Below, in pieces: positions 29,122 through 39,319 of a stretch of 64,000 nt of DNA. The notes beneath the pieces were generated by a model. The model saw only the letters and a list, made by a program, of their open reading frames with translations, made no database searches and was not told where the DNA came from. How positions within the stretch are numbered: the first letter of the stretch is position 1; each line of letters opens with the position of its first letter. The position numbers and the translations under genes were made by a program. This DNA is from Marinomonas vulgaris (lineage in GTDB: Bacteria; Pseudomonadota; Gammaproteobacteria; Pseudomonadales; Marinomonadaceae). Location of the stretch: assembly GCF_018145875.1 (NCBI RefSeq), contig NZ_JAGSSV010000002.1:62001-126000 (forward strand), read 5' to 3'.

Positions 29122-29130
29122 GGTGAAACG

Positions 29131-31011
29131 GTGAGTCGTCGACATCAAAACTTTCGTAATTATCGTCAAGAACAGCGTTTAACTCAGCGTCGCGTAATAG
29201 CGGCCGCTGTGTTTGTGTTTTTGTTGGTAGCTGTATTGATAGGCCGCTTGTTTTATTTGCAGGTTATCGAATACGAACGCTACCAAACCAAAGCCGATGA
29301 CAATCGGGTCATGCTGGTGACTGAGCCACCGCCTAGGGGGCTAATCTATGACCGAAACGGTGTAGTTCTGGCAGATAACCGACCGATACACAGTTTAACT
29401 GTGATTCCAGAACGTGTTGCAGATATGTCAGAGTTAAAAACCATCTTGTCTAGCATTGTCAGCATCACAGATGGTGAGTGGGATGATTTTGACCGAGCTT
29501 TGCAAGAGTACCGACGGCCTTATCAATCTATTACATTAAAATCACAACTGACGGATGAAGAGTGGGCTAAAGTTTCCGTTGATCTTTATAAATTAGATGG
29601 TATTCAGGTTGAAGCGCAGCTTACACGGTACTACCCCTATGGTGAAGCCTTTGCCCATGCGATTGGTTACGTAGGGCGAATTACCTCGAAAGATTTGGAA
29701 ACCGTGGATCGTTTAGCCTATCAGGGTGCCTTGTTTATCGGCAAAACTGGCGTGGAAGGCTACTATGAGAAAACCCTGTTTGGTGAAGCTGGGCTGAATA
29801 AAGTGGAAGTGAACGCGCGCGGTCGAATTATGTCCGAGTTAGAGCGACAAACCCCAACCCCTGGAAAAGATCTTCATCTTTATTTAGACGCTAGGCTTCA
29901 GCAATACGCGTATGATTTACTGGGCGATTATACCGGTTCGGTTGTAGCCATTGATCCTGATACGGGGGGCATTCTTGCTTTAGTCTCTAAGCCTGGTTAC
30001 GACCCGAATCTGTTTGTGCGTGGTATTTCCGTTAAAGATTACAGTTTGCTAAGGCAGTCTAAAAAACTCCCTTTGTTCAATCGAGCACTGCGTGGTGGTT
30101 ATCCTCCTGCATCAACGATCAAGCCGTTTATGGCATTGGCGGGTTTAGAGTACGGCTTTGCGTCTTGGAGCGAGCAATATTATGCCAAAGGCTACTATCA
30201 AATTAATCCGGATGGGCGCCGCTACCGAGATTGGAAGCGAACGGGTCATGGCTGGATTGATCTAGAGCGTTCTATCATAGAATCAGTGGACACCTATTAT
30301 TATCAACTTGCCAATAAAATGGGCATTACCCCTATTCATAACTTTTTGACCCGATTTGGTTTTGGTCAAGGTAACTTGCTGGATTTAAGAGGGGAAAGTT
30401 ATGGACTATTGCCTTCCAATGAATGGAAAAAAGCCAAATACAAAGAGCCATGGTATCCAGGAGATTCGGTAAACGTTGGTATTGGTCAAGGGTTTATGGT
30501 GGCTACACCGGTTCAAATTGCATCGGCTACCTCGGCGTTGGCAGGCAAAGGGCATTATTTTTACCCCCGTATGGCAGAAACTATCAATGGCCTGCCGGCT
30601 GAATTTGATGATGGCCTTGGCGATGAGCATGAGATTGTGTTGAAAGATTCGCGTAACTGGGATCGTATGACCGACGCCATGCGTAAAGTTATCACTGACT
30701 CAAAGGGCACTGCGCGTCGATTGCGTGGTACAGAATATGACATTGCCGGTAAAACAGGCACAGGCCAGGTATTTAGTTTACAAGAAGATCAGGAGTACGA
30801 CGCCGATACGCTAGATAGGCGTTTACACGATCACGCTCTGTTTATTGGTTATGCTCCAGCGAAAAAGCCTAAAATTTCTGTATTTGCTATTTTTGAAAAT
30901 GGCGGCAGTAGTTCTAAGCCCGCTGACCTAACTCGACAATTGTTCGATGCGTATCTTCTCGATGATTACCCATCAAAATACGACTATTTAAAAGGCAATC
31001 CAGATGAGTGA
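29131..31011 (+). CDS. mrdA: Penicillin-binding protein 2 (elongasome transpeptidase)
   Basis: The 626-residue class B PBP cross-links peptidoglycan during cell elongation together with RodA. One TM anchor spans about residues 22-43, the PBP dimer domain about 60-240, and the transpeptidase domain about 260-610. The active-site Ser328 is in PPASTIKPF, the second motif is SVD in ESVDTYYYQL, and the third is KTGT in AGKTGTGQVF. The start is GTG 29131 with TAGGGTGAAAC upstream. It overlaps rodA by 8 bases, so the two are coupled. Confidence 0.97.
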   Translation: MSRRHQNFRNYRQEQRLTQRRVIAAAVFVFLLVAVLIGRLFYLQVIEYERYQTKADDNRVMLVTEPPPRGLIYDRNGVVLADNRPIHSLTVIPERVADMSELKTILSSIVSITDGEWDDFDRALQEYRRPYQSITLKSQLTDEEWAKVSVDLYKLDGIQVEAQLTRYYPYGEAFAHAIGYVGRITSKDLETVDRLAYQGALFIGKTGVEGYYEKTLFGEAGLNKVEVNARGRIMSELERQTPTPGKDLHLYLDARLQQYAYDLLGDYTGSVVAIDPDTGGILALVSKPGYDPNLFVRGISVKDYSLLRQSKKLPLFNRALRGGYPPASTIKPFMALAGLEYGFASWSEQYYAKGYYQINPDGRRYRDWKRTGHGWIDLERSIIESVDTYYYQLANKMGITPIHNFLTRFGFGQGNLLDLRGESYGLLPSNEWKKAKYKEPWYPGDSVNVGIGQGFMVATPVQIASATSALAGKGHYFYPRMAETINGLPAEFDDGLGDEHEIVLKDSRNWDRMTDAMRKVITDSKGTARRLRGTEYDIAGKTGTGQVFSLQEDQEYDADTLDRRLHDHALFIGYAPAKKPKISVFAIFENGGSSSKPADLTRQLFDAYLLDDYPSKYDYLKGNPDE

Positions 31012-32125
31012 TAGCGTATATCGTCGTGTGATTGCGTTTACCAACGCGCGGCTATGGAAACTTGTCCACATAGATGTGTTGCTCATGGCATCTTTGTTGA
31101 TTTTAATTGGCGGCGGCCTGTTTATCTTGTATTCGGCGTCGGGCCAAAATGTTGCCATGGTAGAAAGACAGGTCTTTCGACTGGCAATTGGGTTGATGGT
31201 GTGTTTGGTTTTGGCTCAGCTACCGCCTAAATACATGCGGCGCGCATCGCCTGCGTTGTTTGCTTTTCTCACGCTGTTGTTGGTTGGGGTCTTACTATTT
31301 GGCGTCGGTGCCAAAGGTGCTCAGCGCTGGTTGTCTTTGCCGGGTGGTTTGCGTTTTCAGCCTTCTGAAATTATGAAAATCGTTATGCCGATGATGATAG
31401 CTTGGTATTTTGCTCATAGGCAGTTACCACCGACCTTGAAACACATCTTGATTGTGCTGAGTTTGATTGCGATCCCCGTGGTGATGATTGCTAAGCAACC
31501 GGACTTAGGGACGTCTTTACTGGTCGCCGTGTCCGGTATTTTTGTATTGTTTCTGGCTGGTTTAGGATGGCGATATATTTTAGGGGCCGCTGCGATTGCG
31601 CCGCTTGCTGGTTATACTCTTTGGCAATTCATGCGCGATTATCAACGTCAGCGAGTGTTGACGTTTTTAAATCCAGAAAGCGATCCACTGGGGGCTGGCT
31701 GGAATATTATTCAGTCGAAAACTGCCATTGGTTCTGGCGGCCTATATGGAAAAGGGTGGCTGGAAGGCACTCAGGCTCAGTTGGATTTCTTACCCGAAAG
31801 TCATACGGATTTTATCATTGCCGTATTAGCTGAAGAGTTCGGCATGTTGGGCTGTGGTATGTTGATCTTGGCGTATTTGTTGGTGATTGGGCGTGGTTTG
31901 TATATTGCGGCTAACGCAGCTGATAACTATGCGCGCCTGCTGGCGGGCAGTTTGACTTTAACCTTCTTTGTTTACATGTTTGTAAATATTGGCATGGTAT
32001 CAGGCATTCTCCCTGTGGTTGGGGTACCCTTACCTCTGGTAAGTTATGGCGGTACTTCTATCATTACCATCATGGCCACCTTTGGGATTTTAATGTCCAT
32101 ACAAACGCATAAGAGGGCAGTGTAA
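31004..32125 (+). CDS. rodA: Rod-shape peptidoglycan glycosyltransferase RodA
   Basis: The 373-residue SEDS-family protein has about ten membrane segments and polymerises lipid II glycan strands with PBP2. Family motifs are LILIGGGLFILYSASGQ, the AQRWLSLPGGLRFQPSE loop with essential residues, KQPDLGTSL and the C-terminal GVPLPLVSYGGTS. The ATG lies inside the end of mrdA, and its stop shares one base with the mltB start. Confidence 0.97.
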   Translation: MSDSVYRRVIAFTNARLWKLVHIDVLLMASLLILIGGGLFILYSASGQNVAMVERQVFRLAIGLMVCLVLAQLPPKYMRRASPALFAFLTLLLVGVLLFGVGAKGAQRWLSLPGGLRFQPSEIMKIVMPMMIAWYFAHRQLPPTLKHILIVLSLIAIPVVMIAKQPDLGTSLLVAVSGIFVLFLAGLGWRYILGAAAIAPLAGYTLWQFMRDYQRQRVLTFLNPESDPLGAGWNIIQSKTAIGSGGLYGKGWLEGTQAQLDFLPESHTDFIIAVLAEEFGMLGCGMLILAYLLVIGRGLYIAANAADNYARLLAGSLTLTFFVYMFVNIGMVSGILPVVGVPLPLVSYGGTSIITIMATFGILMSIQTHKRAV

Positions 32126-33180
32126 TGAAAAAGCCAGTCATACTATTGTCATTGGTATTGGGTTTGACAGCATGTGCTTCTGTTAAGCCGATACCCTCCG
32201 TTCAACAGCTGGCCGTGAGTGACGCCTTACTTGAGGACATGCCATCAGAGTACACAGACTCCTACGCGGCCAACCCTGAAGTGCAGCAATTTATCACCCG
32301 TTTAACAAAAGAGCACGGCTACGACAAAGCCACATTGGAGCTGGCTTTTTCGCGTATTAAAGTCAGACCCAAGGTCATCGAGAAATCAGACAGCCAACCT
32401 GAAGTGATCACACCGTATTATCAGTATAAAACACGGTTTGTGAATGAAAATAGAGCCAAATTAGGTCGAGAATTTGCGCAACGTAATGCCAAGTGGCTGC
32501 AAAAAGCCGAGCAAGAATTTGGTGTGGAATCCAATGTGATTGTGGCGCTGATTGGTGTCGAAACTTACTACGGACGTATTACAGGCTCCAAAGATGTGTT
32601 CACTTCATTAACGACTCTTGCCTTTGACTACCCAAGAAGAAAAGCCTATTTTCAAAGCGAATTAGAGGCTTATTTGTTATTGGTAAAGCAAGAAGGTTGG
32701 CGAATTGGGGATACCAAGGGTTCGTACAGTGGCGCCATGGGCATGGTTCAATTCATGCCAAGTAATTATCAAAAGTTAGCAATAGATTATGACCAAGATG
32801 GCCATATTGATTTGTGGTATTCAGACGCCGACGCCATAGGCAGTGTGGCAAATTATTTGAAGCATCATCAATGGCAGTTTGAACAGCCTTGGTTTGTTAC
32901 CGCTTATGTCACAGACCCGGTTGCGGTTGAGCAATATGTCAACCGAGGCCGTGAGCCGAGTGCTCAAATGAGTGAGTGGTCTGCACTAAATGTATTGCCA
33001 ACGCAGACTTTCTTATCTCAAAAAACCGGATTGATTGGATTGCGTACATCCGAAGAAACCGTGTCTTATTGGTTAGCGTATAATAATTTTTTCACCATAA
33101 TGGATTACAACCCCAGTCGACGGTACGCCATGTCTGTTTTGGAACTGGCTATGAGTATAGGGCGTTATGAAGGTCATTAA
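32125..33180 (+). CDS. mltB: Membrane-bound lytic transglycosylase B
   Basis: The 351-residue lipoprotein has a signal peptide and lipobox LTAC with lipidated Cys17. It cleaves peptidoglycan to 1,6-anhydromuropeptides. The catalytic Glu146 is in ALIGVETYYGRITG and the family GAMGMVQFMPSNYQ segment is intact, as is an EF-hand-like DYDQDGHIDLW loop that in E. coli Slt35 binds calcium. It overlaps rodA by one base and rlpA by 14 bases, which implies tight translational coupling in the elongation operon. Confidence 0.96.
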   Translation: MKKPVILLSLVLGLTACASVKPIPSVQQLAVSDALLEDMPSEYTDSYAANPEVQQFITRLTKEHGYDKATLELAFSRIKVRPKVIEKSDSQPEVITPYYQYKTRFVNENRAKLGREFAQRNAKWLQKAEQEFGVESNVIVALIGVETYYGRITGSKDVFTSLTTLAFDYPRRKAYFQSELEAYLLLVKQEGWRIGDTKGSYSGAMGMVQFMPSNYQKLAIDYDQDGHIDLWYSDADAIGSVANYLKHHQWQFEQPWFVTAYVTDPVAVEQYVNRGREPSAQMSEWSALNVLPTQTFLSQKTGLIGLRTSEETVSYWLAYNNFFTIMDYNPSRRYAMSVLELAMSIGRYEGH

Positions 33181-34102
33181 ACTTCTGTGTATTGCAGGCA
33201 TGAGTCTGTTGTTTTTAAGTGGCTGCATGAGCACTCGTCATGTGTTGGGCAAAGATGATGTAGATTACGACAAAGCCTCTGGCGGCGGACGTTATTCAAT
33301 TCTGCAAGATCATGCGCCCAGCGGTGATATTAAGGTCGATCATCTACCAGATTTGGTGCCCAAGTGGGAACCCAAAAGTCGTGGTGGTAATAAAAGTCCA
33401 TACGAAGTGTGGGGGAAAAAGTATTGGGTAATGGAGTCTGCACAAGGCTACAGCGCGGAAGGTACGGCGTCTTGGTATGGTAAGAAATTTCACGGTCATA
33501 AAACCTCAAATGGGGAAACATATGATATGTACGCCTTTTCGGCGGCGCATAAATCCTTACCATTACCGACTTATCTTAAGGTGACGAACCTTGAAAACCA
33601 GCGTTCAGTTATTGTTCGCGTAAACGACCGAGGCCCTTTTCATGGTGATCGTTTGATCGATTTGTCTTATGCCGCGGCAGCGCGTTTGGACTACCATAAA
33701 AAAGGTTTGGCGAGAGTACGAATTGAAGCCATAAACCCGGTTCAAGGGCAAACTTATCAAGCCCCAAGCAATATAGTGGTTGAACCTAAAACACCTATGA
33801 ACGTCATAGCTTCTCAGGCTTCCACTGCTCCTGCCGTCGAATCCTCAAGCGTGACACCGACATTAACGTTTTCTCATTTACAAGTGGGAGCTTTCAGTGT
33901 TGAGGCGTCGGCTACTCAGCTAAAAACGCGACTTTTTGAGTCGTTTGATACCCAGGTTAGAGTCACCACCAATAAGCAGAACGATGGTTTATACAAGGTG
34001 CTGGTTGGCCCGTTTGAGAACGAAAACGAACTCACGCAATGGCAGCAAAAACTGCAACAAGAGGGTTTTGGTTCGCCTGTTCGAGTGGCGTTGGTTCCTT
34101 AA
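33167..34102 (+). CDS. rlpA: Septal-ring lytic transglycosylase RlpA
   Basis: The 311-residue lipoprotein has lipobox LSGC with Cys20. A double-psi beta-barrel RlpA domain spans about 100-190, with GTASWYGKKFHGHKTSNGE and catalytic-site cues in AAHKSLP and VRVNDRGPF. A linker and a C-terminal SPOR domain (about 235-310) follow, binding denuded glycan at the septum. In Pseudomonas aeruginosa RlpA is a lytic transglycosylase active on naked glycan; that activity is inferred here. It follows mltB with overlap and precedes dacA by about 80 bases. Confidence 0.94.
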   Translation: MKVIKLLCIAGMSLLFLSGCMSTRHVLGKDDVDYDKASGGGRYSILQDHAPSGDIKVDHLPDLVPKWEPKSRGGNKSPYEVWGKKYWVMESAQGYSAEGTASWYGKKFHGHKTSNGETYDMYAFSAAHKSLPLPTYLKVTNLENQRSVIVRVNDRGPFHGDRLIDLSYAAAARLDYHKKGLARVRIEAINPVQGQTYQAPSNIVVEPKTPMNVIASQASTAPAVESSSVTPTLTFSHLQVGAFSVEASATQLKTRLFESFDTQVRVTTNKQNDGLYKVLVGPFENENELTQWQQKLQQEGFGSPVRVALVP

Positions 34103-34182
34103 GTCTGAGCGTTTGGGCTAGAGATTCCTTGAGTGCTCTAGTATTATTCATTCACATTTTTTATAAGACGACATATTTGAGT

Positions 34183-35331
34183 ATGAAAAAACTCCTAGTT
34201 ACTTTATCCCTACTTTTTTGCTTTGGCAGCGGTTCGGTTTTCGCCGCCCCTTCCTTGATCCCAGCTCCCCCGCAATTATCAGCCAGCAGCTATATTTTGA
34301 TGGATGCCTTTACCGGTGACATCTTAGTGGAGCACAATGCTGATGAAGCTTTGCCGCCAGCAAGTTTAACCAAGCTGATGACCGCTTACATCATCGAGTA
34401 TGAATTGGCTCGCGGTAACTTGTCATTTGACGACATGGTGACCATCAGTGAAAAAGCATGGCGCATGGGTGGTTCACGTATGTTTATTCGTGAAGGTACT
34501 CAGGTTAGCTTAGAAGATCTGATGCGTGGCATCATTATTCAATCCGGTAACGACGCTAGTGTCGCGGCAGCTGAATACGTTGCGGGCAGTGAGTCAGCTT
34601 TCACGGATCTGATGAACCAGCACGCTCAATTGCTTGGCATGAACAATTCAAACTTTGTGAATGCAACCGGCTTTCCTGCAGAGAACCATTACTCCAGTGC
34701 GCACGATCTTGCTAAATTGTCTCGTGCCACCATTTTGCAGTTCCCTGAGAACTATACTATGTACGCGGAGAAAGAATTTACCTACAACAACATTCGTCAG
34801 CCAAACCGTAATCGTTTGTTATGGCGTGATAAAACCGTTGACGGCTTGAAGACGGGCCACACAGAAGCCGCAGGGTATTGTTTGGCGGCGTCAGCTGTTC
34901 GAAATGGCACACGCCTGATTACTGTTGTTATGGGCACTAAATCCGATGCCGCACGAGCCGCAGAGGCACAAAAATTATTGGATTACGGTTTCCGCTACTA
35001 CGAGACTCGCAAACTTTATAGCCGTGGCCAAGTGGTGAATAACGCCACTGTTTGGGGCGGAAGTCAGCCAACGGTTAAAGTGGGTTTTGCTGAAGACGTA
35101 TTAGTCACTATGCCACGTCAGCAAGGGGATTCGATCCCAGCAACACTGGATATGCAACAAGAAATTATCGCACCGATTGCTGTGGGTGATGTTCTTGGCA
35201 CTATTGTGGTGGGTTCAGATGGCAATGTTTTGCTAGAGCGCCCTGTAGTGGCATTGGAAGCGGTTGAGGAAGGTGGGTTCTTTAAGCGCCTGTTTGATAA
35301 AATCAAACTCTTCTTTATGAACTTGTTTTAA
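34183..35331 (+). CDS. dacA: D-alanyl-D-alanine carboxypeptidase (PBP5/6 type)
   Basis: The 382-residue protein trims the terminal D-Ala from pentapeptide stems. I chose ATG 34183 because it begins a clean signal peptide (MKKLLVTLSLLFCFGSGSVFA); the open frame extends 144 bases upstream but overlaps rlpA. The catalytic Ser61-x2-Lys64 is in PASLTKLMTAYI, SGN in IQSGNDASVAA (near 121) and KTG in GLKTGHTEAAGY. A beta-rich C-terminal domain ends in an amphipathic membrane anchor FKRLFDKIKLFFMNLF. Length fits PBP5. Confidence 0.96.
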   Translation: MKKLLVTLSLLFCFGSGSVFAAPSLIPAPPQLSASSYILMDAFTGDILVEHNADEALPPASLTKLMTAYIIEYELARGNLSFDDMVTISEKAWRMGGSRMFIREGTQVSLEDLMRGIIIQSGNDASVAAAEYVAGSESAFTDLMNQHAQLLGMNNSNFVNATGFPAENHYSSAHDLAKLSRATILQFPENYTMYAEKEFTYNNIRQPNRNRLLWRDKTVDGLKTGHTEAAGYCLAASAVRNGTRLITVVMGTKSDAARAAEAQKLLDYGFRYYETRKLYSRGQVVNNATVWGGSQPTVKVGFAEDVLVTMPRQQGDSIPATLDMQQEIIAPIAVGDVLGTIVVGSDGNVLLERPVVALEAVEEGGFFKRLFDKIKLFFMNLF

Positions 35332-35356
35332 GCCGAACGAGGCGAATGGTAAATAA

Positions 35357-35662
35357 ATGGCACTTATTACAAAAAATGGCGATCAGGCGGAAAACGCAGT
35401 AGATGCCCCTAAAATTGAATTTCCATGTGAAAACTATGTAATCAAAGTGGTTTCATTGGACGCAGATGGCATTCATACCGAGATAACCAACTGTCTCTTG
35501 TGTCATGCACCAGAGATGAACACCACGGCAGAGAAAAGTAATCGCTCTAGCAAAGGTCGCTTTGTTAGCTTTAGTTTTCGTATTGTGGCACAGAGTGAAG
35601 GTCAGCTGGCGGCATTGCATCGTGATCTTATGGCGATTGAATCCGTTAAGATGGTTCTGTAA
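35357..35662 (+). CDS. ybeD: YbeD family (DUF493) protein
   Basis: The 101-residue protein matches the YbeD/DUF493 family: IEFPCENYVIKVV near the start, the SSKGRFVSFSFRIVAQSE core, and HRDLMAIESVKMVL at the end. It has an ACT-like ferredoxin fold in known homologues and no established activity. It lies between dacA and lipB, exactly as in E. coli, and its stop directly abuts the lipB start. An N-terminal extension of about 15 residues is longer than the E. coli protein. Confidence 0.92.
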   Translation: MALITKNGDQAENAVDAPKIEFPCENYVIKVVSLDADGIHTEITNCLLCHAPEMNTTAEKSNRSSKGRFVSFSFRIVAQSEGQLAALHRDLMAIESVKMVL

Positions 35663-36307
35663 ATGGCACTGGAGCTTATTTGTCGTGACCTAGGTGTGAT
35701 TGATTATCAAGACACTTGGGAGCGTATGAAAACCTTTACTCAGACTCGCACCAAAGAAGATGCTGATGAGATTTGGTTGCTGGAGCATCCTGCTTTGTTT
35801 ACTCAGGGGCAAGCTGGAAAAGCAGAGCATCTTTTAGCGCCTGGTGATATCCCGGTGATTCAAGTCGACCGCGGTGGTCAGGTCACGTACCATGGCCCCG
35901 GGCAACTAGTCGCTTATGTGCTGGTGGACTTGAAACGATTGGGTATTGGCGTCCGCGATTTGGTCACCGTGTTAGAGCAGTCGGTTGTGAATACGGTAAA
36001 AATGAATGGCATTGACGCTTACCCTAAGCCAGATGCGCCTGGGGTTTATGTAGCTGAGCAAAAAATTGCCTCATTAGGGCTGCGAGTGCGACGCGGTTGT
36101 TCATTTCATGGACTTGCATTGAATGTCGACATGGATTTGACACCGTTTCAGCGCATCAATCCTTGTGGCTATCAAGGCTTACAAATGGTCGATATGAAAC
36201 GTCTGAATCAAGAAACGACACTATCAAATACTAAGCGTCAGCTGGCCAGTCAGTTAGCTGAACATCTTGGATATACCTATCCTGCTATCCAACAAGGGTG
36301 GAATTAG
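35663..36307 (+). CDS. lipB: Octanoyl-ACP:protein octanoyltransferase
   Basis: The 214-residue enzyme transfers octanoate from ACP to lipoyl domains, the first step of lipoate synthesis. [18 protein letters not shown] is the family signature near residue 72. Lys is in the [23 protein letters not shown] segment and the catalytic Cys in [10 protein letters not shown]. It begins on the base after the ybeD stop and ends 1 base before lipA. Confidence 0.96.
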   Translation: MALELICRDLGVIDYQDTWERMKTFTQTRTKEDADEIWLLEHPALFTQGQAGKAEHLLAPGDIPVIQVDRGGQVTYHGPGQLVAYVLVDLKRLGIGVRDLVTVLEQSVVNTVKMNGIDAYPKPDAPGVYVAEQKIASLGLRVRRGCSFHGLALNVDMDLTPFQRINPCGYQGLQMVDMKRLNQETTLSNTKRQLASQLAEHLGYTYPAIQQGWN

Positions 36308-36308
36308 A

Positions 36309-37268
36309 ATGACAGTAGAACGCAAACGCGTTGTTCAAGGGGAAAAACTTCGTGGCGCTGACAAAATGGCGCGCATCCCTGTAAAAATCGTACCAACAGA
36401 AGAAATCCCTCGTAAACCAGATTGGTTGCGTGTGCGCATGCCAGCGTCGCCTGAAATTGCGCGCATCAAAGCGACTCTGCGTGAACACAAGTTAGCGTCT
36501 GTGTGTGAAGAGGCCAACTGTCCGAATTTGGGCGAGTGCTTTAGTAACGGCACAGCGACCTTTATGATCATGGGTGAGATTTGTACTCGCCGTTGCCCGT
36601 TTTGTGATGTGGCTCACGGTCGCCCTAATCCTCTTAGCGTGGACGAGCCGAAAGAGCTTGCTGCGGCTATTCGTGATATGAAACTAAAATATGTGGTGAT
36701 TACCTCGGTAGATCGTGATGATTTACGTGACGGTGGCGCCCAGCATTTTGTTGATTGTATTCGTGAGACTCGTGCAGAAAGCCCAAATATCGAAATTGAA
36801 ACCTTGGTGCCTGATTTCCGTGGTCGTATGGAAGTAGCGGTTGATACCTTGTCTATCGCGCCGCCGGATGTGTTCAACCACAACCTAGAGTCGATCCCTC
36901 GTTTGTATCGCCAAGTGCGCCCCGGTTCTGATTATCAATGGTCATTAGATTTGTTGAAGAATTTCAAAGACCGTTGCCCAGATGTGCCAACAAAATCTGG
37001 TTTGATGGTTGGAATGGGTGAAACCTTTGAAGAAATCGTTGAGGTTCTAAAAGACCTACGCGCTCACAATGTCGACATGTTGACCATCGGTCAGTATTTG
37101 CAGCCTTCTAAACATCACTTTCCAATGGCGCGATTTGTACCGCCAGAAGAATTTGCCCGTTATGAAGAAGTAGCAAAAGAGCTTGGCTTTAAACATGCGG
37201 CATGCGGCCCATTAGTGCGTTCGTCTTACCATGCGGATAAGCAAGCCCACGGTGAACACGTTTCTTAA
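36309..37268 (+). CDS. lipA: Lipoyl synthase
   Basis: The 319-residue radical-SAM enzyme inserts two sulfurs into octanoyl groups. The auxiliary cluster cysteines are in [12 protein letters not shown], the radical-SAM cluster in [10 protein letters not shown], and the C-terminal Ser ligand region is [11 protein letters not shown]. The start is ATG 36309; an in-frame upstream start would overlap lipB by 41 bases and adds no conserved residues. The gene closes the proA-lipA run and is followed by a good terminator. Confidence 0.97.
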   Translation: MTVERKRVVQGEKLRGADKMARIPVKIVPTEEIPRKPDWLRVRMPASPEIARIKATLREHKLASVCEEANCPNLGECFSNGTATFMIMGEICTRRCPFCDVAHGRPNPLSVDEPKELAAAIRDMKLKYVVITSVDRDDLRDGGAQHFVDCIRETRAESPNIEIETLVPDFRGRMEVAVDTLSIAPPDVFNHNLESIPRLYRQVRPGSDYQWSLDLLKNFKDRCPDVPTKSGLMVGMGETFEEIVEVLKDLRAHNVDMLTIGQYLQPSKHHFPMARFVPPEEFARYEEVAKELGFKHAACGPLVRSSYHADKQAHGEHVS

Positions 37269-37286
37269 CCAGTGTATTTATTGACT

Positions 37287-37325
37287 AAAAGCGGGGTTAA
37301 GTTATGTCTTAGCCTCGCTTTTTTG
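37287..37325 (+). terminator. Rho-independent terminator after lipA
   Basis: AAAAGCGGGGTTAAG (37287-37301) pairs with CTTAGCCTCGCTTTT (37308-37322) over 15 bp with two G-T wobbles, loop TTATGT, then a T tail. Confidence 0.9.
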
Positions 37326-37384
37326 TTTGGAAATTTGAAGTAAGAACATCAGTTTTTGATGTTATGAAAACGCTTGGAGATGAT

Positions 37385-39283
37385 ATGAAACCTTGGTCAA
37401 TCAAAGAATCCATGGAACTTTACAATGTGAGCCACTGGAGCAGTGGTTTTTTCTCAATCAACGATAAAGGGCGAGTGATTGCTTTGCCAGATCGTGAAAA
37501 CAGCATTGATTTGACAGAATTATCTTTGGCGCTGAAAGAGCAAGGCATTCCTTATCCATGCTTGGTGCGTTTTCCAAATATTTTGCATTCCCGTATTGAG
37601 AAAATTACCAACTCTTTCCAACAAGCCATCGAGTATTATGATTATCAAGCGGAATACGCCATTGTTTATCCGATTAAAGTCAATCAACAACGCCGAGTGG
37701 TTGAAGAAATCGCCGCTTGTCAGCCTGACAATGCATCGACTGTCGGTCTAGAAGCGGGCAGTAAGCCTGAATTAATGGCGGTGTTAGCGATGCACAAAAA
37801 TGCCGATGGCATCATTGTGTGTAACGGCTACAAAGATCGTGAATTCATTCATCTGGCGTTAATGGCTGAAAAAATGGGTCATCGAGTGTTTATCGTCGTC
37901 GAAAAGATGCACGAGCTCGATTGGATTTTAGAAGAAGCTGAGAAGATCGGCGTGCAGCCTCGTATAGGCATTCGTATTCGCTTGGCGTCTACTTGTACGA
38001 CGCACTGGGGCAACAGCGGCGGCGAGAAATCTAAATTTGGATTAACAACCTCTCAGTTATTGCGCGCTATTGATCGTTTGCGTGAGTTGGATTTATTACA
38101 TTGTTTGGAATTGATCCATTTCCATTTAGGGTCACAAATTACCCGTATTCGCGACATTCAAAATAGCCTCAAAGAGTGTGCTCGCTATTATGCGGAATTG
38201 CATCAAATGGGTGTGAAAGTGCAATGGGTCGACGTAGGTGGCGGTTTGGGCGTTGATTACGAAGGAACCCGTTGTCAAAACGATTTCTCTGCTAACTACA
38301 GCATTGGTGAGTATGCCAATAACGTGGTGTTTGCGTTTCACAATGTGTGTGAACAATATGATCTGCCTCATCCGCATATTATTTCAGAGTCGGGTCGAGC
38401 CGTTACCGCTCACCATGCGATGATGATTGCCGATGTGTTCTCTCATGGCGCTGAGTTGCTGCCTATTGAAGAACCGGCGGAAGAAGGGGAGTTGGAATTA
38501 CAGCGTCTGTGGGCGTCGTACCAAAGCTTAAAAGTGGGCAACGATGAAGAGAGCCGTTCATTGGTCGAGATCTACCATGATCTGCTGGACGACTTTAACG
38601 ACAGTTTAACCCTATACAGCCATGGCCAATTAAACTTGTCCCAGCGGGCGCAAGCTGAAAATCTGTTCTTGTCGTCGTGCCGCAATTTATTGCCCCGTTT
38701 GGACAATCGTAACCGTGGTCATCGCGCGGTGATCGATGAGTTGAATGAGCGATTAGCGGAAAAATTGTTTGTGAATTTGTCTGTGTTTCAATCTATGCCG
38801 GACGCTTGGGGGATTGATCAACTCTTTCCGGTTTTACCGCTACAAGGCCTAGATCAAGCGCCGTCGTTCCGAGGGAAAATTCAGGACGTAACCTGTGACT
38901 CTGATGGCTGTTTGTACAGCTATGTGGACGGTCAAGGGATTGAATCATCACTGCCTTTGCCACCTCCACCGCCAAAAGGCGAAGATTATTTGATGGGATT
39001 CTTTTTGGTCGGTGCTTATCAAGAAACCCTTGGGGATTTGCACAACTTATTTGGCGATACCTGCTCTGTTGATGTGTATTTAACCGATGATGGTTTCCGT
39101 ATTGATCACGTATTGAAGGGTGACAGTGTTCAAGATGTGCTGAAATCCGTCAGCTATAACGAACATGAGTTGATTAAGCGCTATGAAGACAAAATAGCTA
39201 CCAGCCCACTGAATGCCGATGAGCAAGTCAGCCTAATGGCGACGTACAAAAAGGTCTTAGCGGGAACGACTTATTTGTCATAG
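37385..39283 (+). CDS. speA: Biosynthetic arginine decarboxylase
   Basis: The 632-residue PLP enzyme (alanine-racemase-like fold III) makes agmatine from arginine for polyamine synthesis. PLP Lys is in AIVYPIKVNQQRRVVEE, glycine-rich phosphate binding in WVDVGGGLGVDYEG, and the active-site Cys region is QDVTCDSDGC near residue 510. Length matches E. coli SpeA (about 632-658). ATG 37385 has GGAG five bases upstream; the in-frame ATG at 37364 has no SD. speB is not adjacent. No plus-strand terminator with a U-tract follows. Confidence 0.96.
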   Translation: MKPWSIKESMELYNVSHWSSGFFSINDKGRVIALPDRENSIDLTELSLALKEQGIPYPCLVRFPNILHSRIEKITNSFQQAIEYYDYQAEYAIVYPIKVNQQRRVVEEIAACQPDNASTVGLEAGSKPELMAVLAMHKNADGIIVCNGYKDREFIHLALMAEKMGHRVFIVVEKMHELDWILEEAEKIGVQPRIGIRIRLASTCTTHWGNSGGEKSKFGLTTSQLLRAIDRLRELDLLHCLELIHFHLGSQITRIRDIQNSLKECARYYAELHQMGVKVQWVDVGGGLGVDYEGTRCQNDFSANYSIGEYANNVVFAFHNVCEQYDLPHPHIISESGRAVTAHHAMMIADVFSHGAELLPIEEPAEEGELELQRLWASYQSLKVGNDEESRSLVEIYHDLLDDFNDSLTLYSHGQLNLSQRAQAENLFLSSCRNLLPRLDNRNRGHRAVIDELNERLAEKLFVNLSVFQSMPDAWGIDQLFPVLPLQGLDQAPSFRGKIQDVTCDSDGCLYSYVDGQGIESSLPLPPPPPKGEDYLMGFFLVGAYQETLGDLHNLFGDTCSVDVYLTDDGFRIDHVLKGDSVQDVLKSVSYNEHELIKRYEDKIATSPLNADEQVSLMATYKKVLAGTTYLS

Positions 39284-39319
39284 ATACGCCTCGTTATAGT
39301 AGAGGGCTTTATTAAAGGT

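Noticed and set aside
34039-34182. N-terminal extension of DacA
   Set aside because: The frame is open, but it overlaps rlpA and would bury the signal peptide that begins at 34183.
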